Positions 27,335 through 35,403 of a DNA stretch of 64,000 bases are shown piece after piece. The translations under genes were made by a program, and so were the position numbers. How positions within the stretch are numbered: the first letter of the stretch is position 1; every line of letters starts with the position of its first letter. The stretch covers positions 1 through 64,000 of the forward strand of contig NZ_JAIVFQ010000006.1 in NCBI RefSeq assembly GCF_020829495.1, written 5' to 3'. A model generated the notes under the pieces. The model searched no databases. It was not told the DNA's origin and saw only the letters and a list, made by a program, of their open reading frames with translations. The DNA comes from Nostoc favosum CHAB5714. GTDB lineage: Bacteria > Cyanobacteriota > Cyanobacteriia > Cyanobacteriales > Nostocaceae.

Positions 27335-29470
27335 TCAACGGATACGCACAAATCCAGCTTCATTCATCAGTTTTTGTCCCTGATTTGTTAGTAGCATTTT
27401 GGCGTATGCCTCGCCCGCTTGTTGTTCTAAACTGTTATTATTATTCTGCTTAACTATGACAAACATCTGGCGTGTAATTGGATACTGACCTTTTTTGAAA
27501 GCATCAATGTTTAACTTGTTCCGTTGATTCGGACATTGATCGGCTTTAATCAAAGGTTCTGTATAAGGGGCTACAAAATTGTTCCCTTGTTTGGCGATTG
27601 GCAGTGGTTTAATCTGACATTGGGGGACAACTTCTGGAGCCGAAGCGTAGTAAATGCCACCGCGATCGCTTGCTAATTTTCTCAGTCCGTCTGTTGTATC
27701 GTAGACGTATACTACGTTACCTCCTAGTTTTTCTTTACCGAGAACATTGTCAACTAAGAACTCTACAGTGCCGCCGTCTTCAACGCGACGGGAGTAAGCA
27801 GTAATTTTTAGGTTAGGGCCGCCAACCTGATTCCAGTTAGTTATTTTACCAGTGTAAATATCTTTGATTTGCCCCAAGGTTAGCCCTGGAATTTGCAGAT
27901 CGGGGTGAACAGCGATCGCTAATCCTTCTAAAGCCACTGGAATTTGTTTCAGACTCAAGCCCCGTTGTTGAGCTTGTTGATACTCTCTGTCTGCGATCGG
28001 GCGGGAGGATTGCGAAAAGGTAAGTTGTCCTTCCAACAACATCCGAATTCCCGTACCAGAACCTGGTGTAGCATTAATCGCATCGGTATAGCGTAATTCA
28101 AACTGCGGATGTGCTTTTTTGATTTCAGGATCTACACGTTGCCGAATTGGTGCCCAAGATGTGCTACCACCATAAAACCATGTTCCTTCGGCAGCAGTTA
28201 CCGAACTAAAATCGGAGTTGACTTTTTTCCCAACTAAATAGGCTACACCGCCACTAACAACTACACCAAGCAAACCAATTAATAACCACGGCTTGATATT
28301 TTTCTTTGGTTGATGAGTTGAATCCTCTGGCTTGATTGGAGTCGGCTTTGGCAAAGAACCTTCGCGCAATCCTTGCCAAGTCAACGGTTCAACATTAGCT
28401 TCAATACAAATTGTTGGCAACCAAATTGCACCAGGATAATCAGACTTAAAATGTTCTAGGCGTTTGCGGGCTTTTTTTACAGAAGTAAATAGTGACTTAT
28501 TATTATGGGTAAATTCTTGAAAAAAGTATCTTAAAAAATCTACTGCTACGGGGTCTGGCACAGGTTCCCGCATGATAATAACTTGAGGTAAATGTATTTG
28601 GGCAAGTTGGTTAGCTAAACCTAAACCATCACAAGAATTAAAAATTGCTAACTGTAATCCTTTATCAATAGCTTGTTTCAAAGCCTCCTTAAATTCCTCA
28701 ATAGTCAAACTCTCTTCATCGTTAAGTTCAATCCAACCTATCTGCCCATCTTCTTGACTGCCACTATGTCCCGTAAAAACGAAAATATGGTAGCCTTGTT
28801 CATCCCAAAGAGCATCACACAAATCCCGGCGGCTAGGCTTAATTAAACAGCGTACTTCTACCCCATCTGTCTCTAAGTCTTGAATTACTTTTAAGTCATC
28901 TTTTGTATTAATGCCGTCACTTCTGCCCACAGCAACTAAAATTCTGACTTTTGTACTTTTAGGAACTAGTTTATTTATCTTAGGATTGGAGCTTTTGGGC
29001 GCACTGAGGGCAACTTCGGCGTTGGGATAGTGTTCTTCTAATAAATTCCATGCTTGCCAAGGAAGGCGGCGTAAATCGATATCTTTGGCATCAATGATCA
29101 CACGAATCTCATCATTTGACTCATGTAATTGTTGAGCGATCGCAATTAATCTATCCCGGATTGGTTGCCACCTGCTATCTCCAGAGTTGAGCCATTGATT
29201 CAGATAATCTTTGACTGCTCCGGTGTGTTCCCCGTGAGAATGAATCGTCACACTTTTGGGTGTAAGACGTAACCCTGGTGCGGGAGCAACACAAGAGCGT
29301 ACAGCTTCGATTTGACGATAAGCTGACTGCCATTCATTAAAGGATGATTCTAAATTTGGTGGTAATGGAGGCAAAAATCCTTCTGTTTCTTCATCCAAGT
29401 TCTTCGCTGTTAGAATTACCAAAAATCCATCTGTTGAATTGCGTCTGAGCTTCAACTTGATGATCGCCAT
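27335..29470 (-). CDS. CHAT protease - transmembrane - phosphate-binding-like fusion protein
   Basis: Encodes 711 residues. Residues about 170-355 form a CHAT (caspase-like) domain with a histidine-cysteine dyad: H235 in VFTGHSGSQE and C280 in LAIFNSCDGLGLA. Residues 394-413 (PWLLIGLLGVVVSGGVAYLV) are a single membrane helix. Residues about 428-705 resemble PstS-type periplasmic binding proteins (FYGGSTSWAPIRQ, NATPGSGTGIRMLLEGQLTF, IYTGKITNWNQVGGPN). With the CHAT part inside, the binding domain faces the periplasm. It is last gene of a three-gene operon, 21 bases after the DUF1822 gene. A receptor that converts solute binding into proteolysis is an inference. Confidence 0.85.
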   Translation of the reverse strand: MAIIKLKLRRNSTDGFLVILTAKNLDEETEGFLPPLPPNLESSFNEWQSAYRQIEAVRSCVAPAPGLRLTPKSVTIHSHGEHTGAVKDYLNQWLNSGDSRWQPIRDRLIAIAQQLHESNDEIRVIIDAKDIDLRRLPWQAWNLLEEHYPNAEVALSAPKSSNPKINKLVPKSTKVRILVAVGRSDGINTKDDLKVIQDLETDGVEVRCLIKPSRRDLCDALWDEQGYHIFVFTGHSGSQEDGQIGWIELNDEESLTIEEFKEALKQAIDKGLQLAIFNSCDGLGLANQLAQIHLPQVIIMREPVPDPVAVDFLRYFFQEFTHNNKSLFTSVKKARKRLEHFKSDYPGAIWLPTICIEANVEPLTWQGLREGSLPKPTPIKPEDSTHQPKKNIKPWLLIGLLGVVVSGGVAYLVGKKVNSDFSSVTAAEGTWFYGGSTSWAPIRQRVDPEIKKAHPQFELRYTDAINATPGSGTGIRMLLEGQLTFSQSSRPIADREYQQAQQRGLSLKQIPVALEGLAIAVHPDLQIPGLTLGQIKDIYTGKITNWNQVGGPNLKITAYSRRVEDGGTVEFLVDNVLGKEKLGGNVVYVYDTTDGLRKLASDRGGIYYASAPEVVPQCQIKPLPIAKQGNNFVAPYTEPLIKADQCPNQRNKLNIDAFKKGQYPITRQMFVIVKQNNNNSLEQQAGEAYAKMLLTNQGQKLMNEAGFVRIR

Positions 29471-29491
29471 TCCTGTCTCCTTTTGTTTGTC

Positions 29492-30397
29492 TTAAACAAC
29501 AAACTCTTCCATCAGAATTGTTTCCCCTAACACTATCTTGACACTGAATTTTTCCTCGTGCTGGCAGCTAAACTCTAGTTGCATCCAGTCATCTGCACTT
29601 CTTGCTTGCGCTTCCATGCCAGTGTTTCCGGCTTCATCAAGGACAATCAGTTGTAAATCTGGTGGTAGATGAATAGAATCATTACCCGGATAAATTCGTA
29701 GGCGAATATTAAAAACTTCACTATCTGTGGGAGTTAACTGCATTAATAACAGTACTTGGCTTTCTAAATTAATCACCTTCGCCCGACTGATAGAGTTAGT
29801 TGAAGGGCGAGTCATTGTGCTACTGCTTCTGAAATTGTTAGCAAACACTAACTCTGGGGGTTGCCAATCTGGCTGGAATATTCCCGTAACCCATTGACGC
29901 AGATTTATTAATAGCGTTCGCATCTGTATAATCTCGAAAAGAGGATCAAAGGATTGCAGTTGTGCTATTTGCACTATTGCTGGTGATTCAGTCATCTCCC
30001 TTGCTGGAAGAAATCCCAGTAATTCTACATAATCTAATTGCTGACTAAACTGAACTCCTACATAACCAATTCGGTCTTGTGTCATGGTTGGAGGCAAGAC
30101 TATAGCAACCTCACCCGGTAACACTGGACGACATTCAAGCTTACCAACACCAGGCAAGACTAAATCAGCAACATCAAAAATTGCTCTTAAACCACGATGC
30201 CAACTGTCGCCTTGATTTAGTGCTGTCTCAACGTTCAGCCATTTGAGATAACTGTGAACGGCATAAACAGCCAAAGTATTCAGATAAACTTGTTTTCCCT
30301 TTAGGGGGTTATCTTGCTGCCTGGCAAATTCCTCAGCCCAACGGTGGGCATTTTGGGGGAGAGGGACGCTTAAAATATGTGGTTGTGTGTTAGCCAT
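29492..30397 (-). CDS. DUF1822-family protein
   Basis: Encodes 301 residues, soluble. The pattern ILSVPLPQNAHRWAEEFARQ, then LNTLAVYAVHSYLKWLNVET and GYVGVQFSQQLDYVELLGFL belongs to the cyanobacterial DUF1822 group. Biochemical role is unknown. The start shares one base with the upstream stop (TAATG), so translation is coupled to the sigma-like protein. Such trios with CHAT proteins recur in filamentous cyanobacteria as far as I recall. Confidence 0.82.
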   Translation of the reverse strand: MANTQPHILSVPLPQNAHRWAEEFARQQDNPLKGKQVYLNTLAVYAVHSYLKWLNVETALNQGDSWHRGLRAIFDVADLVLPGVGKLECRPVLPGEVAIVLPPTMTQDRIGYVGVQFSQQLDYVELLGFLPAREMTESPAIVQIAQLQSFDPLFEIIQMRTLLINLRQWVTGIFQPDWQPPELVFANNFRSSSTMTRPSTNSISRAKVINLESQVLLLMQLTPTDSEVFNIRLRIYPGNDSIHLPPDLQLIVLDEAGNTGMEAQARSADDWMQLEFSCQHEEKFSVKIVLGETILMEEFVV

Positions 30398-31086
30398 TAG
30401 TCAGATCCGAAATTCATACCGATTTCTTTTAACAGGGGAAGGCAATTTTTCTTCCAGTGGGAGTAGAGAGTTTGATTGCTTATATTTAACTCTCTAGCAA
30501 TATCAGCGATTTTATGAGGTGGTTGTTCCAGAAGTAAGCGCATTGCCAATAAGTGACAATGGCATTCTGGATTTTTGCGGGGATGACTCGCTGTTAATTT
30601 ACCCTCTTCGTCTTGCTCAATATATTGCCAGATGCGTTTACCAAGGCACTGGCGCTCAGTTTCCTGGATTTGGGCAATTTTAATATCCAGCAAATCTAAA
30701 GAAATAGTTTGTGACTGACGGTCTGGCAAAATATTGAGCAGGGTTGTTTCGTCACCTTCATCGTTACGGGTAAGTCTGTCTAAACTGATGGTATAATTAC
30801 TATCTGGCCTGTATAAATCTTTAATGCGCCACTTGAGATAGCCATTAATCCAGATTACTAGGCTTTGTTGGAAAGAAGGCGATCGCGCTTCAAAAGAGCA
30901 AATCTTCCGGCTCACCCATTCCCAAGTTTGATTTAAGGCTTCTAAATAGTCTTGGTGTCCAGACTTATAAATGCCAGGGAGTTGTTGAATGACCATAAGC
31001 AGTCTATTTAATGCTTTCTGCCTTTCTAGACTGGGGTCTGGGTAGCAGCATACCTCATCAATCAGTTTTTTAAGTTGTTCATCCAC
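30397..31086 (-). CDS. Sigma-70-like / ECF-type regulatory protein
   Basis: Encodes 229 residues. A front helical domain (YLEALNQTWEWVSRKICSFE, LVIWINGYLKWRIKDLYR) resembles sigma region 2, and PHKIADIARELNISNQTLYS near residues 195-215 is a helix-turn-helix like region 4. The middle (SLDRLTRNDEGDETTLLNIL) resembles the SLD-containing linker of sigma factors. It is first gene of the operon with DUF1822 and CHAT genes. Whether it binds core RNA polymerase is not shown by sequence alone. Confidence 0.7.
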   Translation of the reverse strand: MDEQLKKLIDEVCCYPDPSLERQKALNRLLMVIQQLPGIYKSGHQDYLEALNQTWEWVSRKICSFEARSPSFQQSLVIWINGYLKWRIKDLYRPDSNYTISLDRLTRNDEGDETTLLNILPDRQSQTISLDLLDIKIAQIQETERQCLGKRIWQYIEQDEEGKLTASHPRKNPECHCHLLAMRLLLEQPPHKIADIARELNISNQTLYSHWKKNCLPLLKEIGMNFGSD

Positions 31087-31477
31087 AACGGTTTTGCTCC
31101 CAAGCTGCTATGGCGCTATTAATTGCTTACCTGAAAGACACAAAGCTTTTGCTGCTTGAGTTTACCTGATTTTTAATTGACTTATTACGTGTGAATCTTA
31201 CAAATATCAACAAGATTTTATTACTCTTGCTAGAGAAAATTCATCAGAGAATGGCACACAGTTAAGCTAAAACCCAAAAGCCTTTGAGATTAAGGTTTTG
31301 CGTCGATTTGGTCGTGAACAACAAGATCCCTGGCTTCTTTAAGATGTCCGGGATCTGAATTTTTTGATTAATTCATTTCATAAAAATAAAAATACTGGAT
31401 GTAAATCTAATAAGAGCCGCAAGTATAAAACTTGTTGTATCTGATTAAAACTACTCTTCGTAAGATAGGTGTGATAA
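31087..31477. promoter_or_regulatory. Divergent promoter region of the CHAT and PspA/PBP units
   Basis: 391 AT-rich bases between two oppositely read operons must hold both promoters. A GATCCC/GGGATC hairpin (31325-31355) followed by TTTTTT (31360-31365) on the plus strand lies 110 bases before the PspA-like start, so it could attenuate that transcript. No known operator is recognised. Confidence 0.5.
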
Positions 31478-32191
31478 ATGAAAAAAGCTATGTACTGGTT
31501 AATGGGTGAAAAAGCAGGAAGAACCATAGTTGGTACTTGGAATTGGCTATGGGGAATGCCTGTTGAGTCTGGTGGTAAGGTGGCTGTAGCCGTAGCTGAA
31601 GAATCACTGCAATCAATGCAAGAATCGGTACAAAAGCTAGCTCAAGCTGTTGCTATGCAAGAAGGTTCTTACAAAACAGCTAAAAATAAATACGAGACAA
31701 AAGTTAAAGAATTACGGACTTTGGAGCAGCAAGCAAATATTGCCCAGCGCAGTGGTAATCCAGAAGCAGCAAGGATGGCAATGGCTAAGGCAATTCAAAC
31801 AGAGCAGATTTTGCCCAAATTAGAGGAAATGGTCAAGCAGGCTGAAACATCTGTGAATGCTTCCAAAGACAAGCTGAACCGTGAGCGCATGAAGCTAGAA
31901 ACCTACAAAGCCGATATGCAAAATATGAAAGATATGTCAGAGGTGAATGAAGCACTAGCGATGATTGCCAAAGTCAATAATGAATTTGATATTGGTTCGG
32001 CGAAAAGTGACTTTGAAAAAGCTAAAAGTGCAGTTGAACGCCGAAATTTACAGACAGGTGCTTTAGCTGAAATCTCTGAAAATCCAACTGAAAAACTCCA
32101 GGCTGAAATAGAACGCATGACTGTAGATGATGAAGTTTCTCGTCGTTTGCAAATGTTAAGTGAATCGAGTCTTGAAAAACTACCAGAGTAA
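31478..32191 (+). CDS. PspA/IM30-like coiled-coil protein
   Basis: Encodes 237 residues, mostly long helices: ESLQSMQESVQKLAQAVAMQ, KVKELRTLEQQANIAQRSG, ESLEKLPE at the end. The coiled-coil body resembles PspA/IM30 (Vipp1) membrane-remodelling proteins, but the front (MKKAMYWLMGEKAGRTIVGT) replaces the usual amphipathic MGLFDR start. A membrane-stress role is inferred. It is followed after 6 bases by the anchored binding-protein gene. Confidence 0.65.
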   Translation: MKKAMYWLMGEKAGRTIVGTWNWLWGMPVESGGKVAVAVAEESLQSMQESVQKLAQAVAMQEGSYKTAKNKYETKVKELRTLEQQANIAQRSGNPEAARMAMAKAIQTEQILPKLEEMVKQAETSVNASKDKLNRERMKLETYKADMQNMKDMSEVNEALAMIAKVNNEFDIGSAKSDFEKAKSAVERRNLQTGALAEISENPTEKLQAEIERMTVDDEVSRRLQMLSESSLEKLPE

Positions 32192-32197
32192 AAAGTT

Positions 32198-33079
32198 ATG
32201 AGTCAAAAAAGCGCTCCTCCTCCAATTGTTTTTATCCTGATTTTTCTAGCTTTAATCGGTGGTGGTTACTGGTTCTTTGTAGTCAGACCAGGTAATGTTA
32301 CCCCTCCAGTTAACACAGCCTCTGCTGGTAATTCGACTTTTTTGCCCCCAAGTTCAGTACCAAGCGGTACTACTGTGAGAATAGACGGTTCTACGAGCAT
32401 GGTGACAATTAACCAAAATCTCAAAAGAGCTTTTGAGAGGCAGTTTCCTGGTACAAATGTTGTCACTAGTGCCAATGGTTCTCAAAATGGTATCGCGGAT
32501 CTAGTAGCAGGTAGAGTAGATATTGCGGCGGTATCGCGATCGCTAACTGCACAAGAACAAAGTCAGGGATTGATGGCGGTGTCTGTGACAAAAGATGCGA
32601 TCGCGCTTGTGGTTGGCAAAGCAAATCCTTTTAATCAAGGATTAACTAGCACCCAAGTAGCAGATATTTTTCAGGGCAAAATTAACAACTGGTCAGCCGT
32701 AGGTGGTAACAGTGGAACTATCCGAGTCATTAATCGACCGGCAATTAGTGGAACGCATCAAGCATTTCAAGAAATAGTGTTGAAGGGAGCTAATTTTGGC
32801 ACAACATCAAACATTGCAACACTACCACGAGATGCGACAACTCCTCTACTCCAAGCTTTAGGAACTGATGGCATCGGCTATGCAACCTTTGCACAGGTTG
32901 CCAATCAACAAACAGTGCGATTTATTCCAATTGATGGATTGACTCCCGATGTAAGTGGTTATCCCTACCAACGGCAACTGTTTTATGTCTATAAAAACCC
33001 TGCTAGCCCTGGAGTTCAAGCTTTCTTAGGCTATGCAACTTCGCCTCAAGGGCAGCAAGCTATGATCCTGGAGAATTAA
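32198..33079 (+). CDS. Membrane-anchored PstS-like substrate-binding protein
   Basis: Encodes 293 residues. An N-terminal helix (residues 8-27, PPIVFILIFLALIGGGYWFF) and a flexible linker precede a PBP-like domain: VRIDGSTSMVTINQNLKRAF, GSQNGIADLVAGRVDIAAVS, then DIFQGKINNWSAVGG. No lipobox. It is not near pstC/A/B genes, so a sensory or scavenging role is more likely than transport. Its domain resembles the C-terminal half of the CHAT fusion encoded opposite. Confidence 0.85.
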   Translation: MSQKSAPPPIVFILIFLALIGGGYWFFVVRPGNVTPPVNTASAGNSTFLPPSSVPSGTTVRIDGSTSMVTINQNLKRAFERQFPGTNVVTSANGSQNGIADLVAGRVDIAAVSRSLTAQEQSQGLMAVSVTKDAIALVVGKANPFNQGLTSTQVADIFQGKINNWSAVGGNSGTIRVINRPAISGTHQAFQEIVLKGANFGTTSNIATLPRDATTPLLQALGTDGIGYATFAQVANQQTVRFIPIDGLTPDVSGYPYQRQLFYVYKNPASPGVQAFLGYATSPQGQQAMILEN

Positions 33080-33108
33080 TTAATCTAGAGGACAATTAAC
33101 GAGAATCG

Positions 33109-33190
33109 GAGGTTGGGTTGAGGAACGTAGACCCAAAGGGGCTTCTTGCAGGGTAACCCAACATTTTCGGTGGTTTCTTGGGTTTTGCAA
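33109..33190. repeat. GGTTGGGTTGAGG dispersed repeat
   Basis: A hairpin-forming repeat (GAGGTTGGGTTGAGGAACGT, GGGTAACCCAACA, TTGGGTT) also present in reverse at 38288-38350 and within the MITE at 14876. It lies between convergent genes. Confidence 0.75.
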
Positions 33191-33215
33191 TGACCGTTAA
33201 TTGAGCGGATGGATT

Positions 33216-34412
33216 TTAAGGATTGTTATTACCAAGATATTTAGCTTTTAACTCTTCTAATTCTTCATCTATTTTGTTTGTACTAGAAGGCCCAGATGTG
33301 GGCTTTGGTGGTTGTATTTTATTTGGTTGAGGTTTGTTGCTACCCAAAAATTGGGTTTTCATTTCCTCTAGTTCTTGATCAATTTGACTAGGAGATGGGG
33401 ATACAAAAGTAGGTGGAGAATTGGGTGGCGATTGAAAGATAGGTTTTGGTGCAATCGCTGGCGTGGCTGCTACTTGCGACTGTTGATTTAAGTCTTTGAG
33501 AACTTCATCTACTGTTTGATAACGCCGAATTGGAATACTCTCTAACATCTTGTTGAGAATGCGGCTCAACTGATTACTGACGGGAGTTTTCAAGTATTGC
33601 TGCCAAACCCAAGTATCGTTGTTGGTATCATAAGAATCGAAGGGCGATCGCTGGGTTAATAAATTAATACAAGTAGCACCCAAACTGTAAATATCGCTGG
33701 CAAAAACAGCCCTACCTCTCATTTGTTCAGGGGCAACATATTCTGGACTACCAATACTTGTACCAGTTTTATTTAAGGCAGTACCAGTGGCAGATTTAGC
33801 AGCACCAAAATCTACTAAAACTAGATCCCCCCAACCCCCCTTAACAAGGGGGGCAACATTTTCTTCCCCCTTTTTCAAGGGGGGACTGAGGGGGGATCGA
33901 CGAATAATATTTTCTGGCTTAATATCGCGGTGAATTACGTGTCTAGCGTGACAAAATTGCAAAACTGACAATAAATCATTTAATAGTTGCCGGATTTGTA
34001 TTTCACTAAAAGCACCTCTATGTGCTAATTCCTGAGCTAAGTTTTGCCCGTCGATAAATTCTTGTACAAGATACTGCCGGTCTTCTTGGGTAAAATATGC
34101 CAGTAGTTCGGGAATTTGAGGATGTTTGCCCAATTCATCTAACTGCACAGCTTCTTGGTTAAATAACTCTACGGCTTTGGCAAGAGTATTAGTGCCTTGG
34201 GCTTGGGGATAAAATTGCTTAATTACACAGCGTGGTTTTGAAGGTTTATCCTCATCCACAGCTAAGAAGGTTTTGCCAAAACCACCTTGTCCGATTGGTT
34301 TTATAGCACGGTAACGTTCTTTGAGGAGTAACTTGGAACCGCAAGTCCGGCAAAACTTGACATCATTAGGATTTTCAGGCTTGGGACAATGGGGATTAAG
34401 GCAGTAGCTCAT
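33216..34412 (-). CDS. Zinc-ribbon Ser/Thr protein kinase with in-frame repeat insertion
   Basis: Encodes 398 residues. A zinc ribbon with four cysteines (C4, C9, C21, C24) precedes a kinase domain: GQGGFGKTFLAV glycine loop, K65 in VIKQF, HRDIKPEN at 161-168, DFG at 201-203 and SPEYVAPEQ. Residues 172-196 (SPLSPPLKKGEENV and on to VKGGWGD) are encoded by a 75-bp palindromic repeat and lie in the catalytic loop between HRD and DFG. The tail carries two copies of an IDxELEExKxxxLGxN motif. Kinase residues are intact, so it may still be active. Confidence 0.9.
   Translation of the reverse strand: MSYCLNPHCPKPENPNDVKFCRTCGSKLLLKERYRAIKPIGQGGFGKTFLAVDEDKPSKPRCVIKQFYPQAQGTNTLAKAVELFNQEAVQLDELGKHPQIPELLAYFTQEDRQYLVQEFIDGQNLAQELAHRGAFSEIQIRQLLNDLLSVLQFCHARHVIHRDIKPENIIRRSPLSPPLKKGEENVAPLVKGGWGDLVLVDFGAAKSATGTALNKTGTSIGSPEYVAPEQMRGRAVFASDIYSLGATCINLLTQRSPFDSYDTNNDTWVWQQYLKTPVSNQLSRILNKMLESIPIRRYQTVDEVLKDLNQQSQVAATPAIAPKPIFQSPPNSPPTFVSPSPSQIDQELEEMKTQFLGSNKPQPNKIQPPKPTSGPSSTNKIDEELEELKAKYLGNNNP
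33824..33898. mobile_element. 75-bp palindromic element inside the kinase gene
   Basis: Starts GATCCCCCC and ends GGGGGGATC, with a second inner inverted repeat CCCCCTTAACAAGGGGGG and CCCCCTTTTTCAAGGGGGG. Its length of 25 codons with no stop in the sense frame lets it be translated as an extra loop. Confidence 0.85.
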
Positions 34413-34535
34413 ATAGGCGATCGCTCTTATATTTCTTTATTTTCTCCTGTCCTAGATAAAAGCGGGTTTAGATTCGCCAATTATCCAGTATCAGGCTTTC
34501 ACACTTCCTGCTCTAAAAAGCAAGTCATTACTCAT

Positions 34536-34667
34536 TAGGACTTACGCAAAATATCTCTCAAATTCTTATTTCTCGGTGTCCTCTGCGCCTCTGTGGTACC
34601 CTTCCCTTCTCTACGGGACGCTCCGCGAACGTGTCTACGTTATTTCGTAACTCTTGCGTAAGTCCTA
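34536..34667. mobile_element. MITE-like element family B, copy 1 (TAGGACTTACGCA ends)
   Basis: 132 bp bounded by a perfect 13-bp inverted repeat (34536-34548, 34655-34667) and flanked by CTCAT on both sides (34531-34535, 34668-34672). It contains a CTCTGCGCCTCTGTGG repeat. Confidence 0.85.
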
Positions 34668-34672
34668 CTCAT

Positions 34673-35403
34673 AATCAAGAGCGATCACGTTGGATTAAAC
34701 TATGAGGGATGTCTACGACGGGCTATGACGCTCGAACGCAAGAGCGTGCCGTAGGCAAGACTCGCTAACGCAACTCTTGGAGACGCACTCGCGTTCGCTA
34801 TCGGCGTCGCACTGCTATCTACCCCATACCTTCCATAACTGGTAATAAAACCAGAAGAATAATGTTTTTAGTTGACATTTGTTGTTTTGGGTTGAGGATA
34901 TCATTCACAGCGAGTAATCCTAAATTTTAAATTTGGAGTGTTGAATTAAAAATTACTTTCACTCATCACTCCCATAAGATACTCTCAACCGTCTGTAGAG
35001 CAATTCAGAAATATTACTGTTTTCAGTTCACTGCTGTGTATGTAAAATAAGATTGCGATATAATGAGTTATTGTAATCTTTTGTTGCAAAAGTATGAATT
35101 TGAGCCAAAATATTACATCAAGAATGGGGTTTAATATATTAAAAGACAATTAAAATTTTGATTGACGCCCAAGAAGAGAAAACCCCTAACTCAGGCTTTG
35201 TTCAATGGCTAATTACTTTAAGCCTTCAGGGAAAGGGCTGTGCGAGAATGCAGATTTCCCACTACAATAAAACAGCTTTGTCAAAATTTAGTTGGATTCG
35301 ATAGTTGTTATTTATACCGGATTTTGTGTTCAAACTGTTGTAGAAAGGTTTACGCACAATGTTTTCGGTGCAACTGTAAGTTTTTTGTTTTGGATAAATA
35401 TAC
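34673..35403. other. Intergenic region before the GH57 gene
   Basis: 34680-34830 is a patchwork of short GC-rich palindromic dispersed repeats (AAGAGCG, GCCGTAGGC, GCGTTCGC, GGCGTCGC). From about 34850 the region is AT-rich and probably holds the GH57 promoter. No gene is seen; the small frame at 35262-35477 overlaps the GH57 start and is rejected. Confidence 0.5.

Noticed and set aside
26964..27383. 139-residue plus-strand frame with DESLILV repeats
   Set aside because: Product of a 21-bp tandem array that stays open by periodicity, then runs through a decamer array and antisense to the CHAT gene; no start signal.
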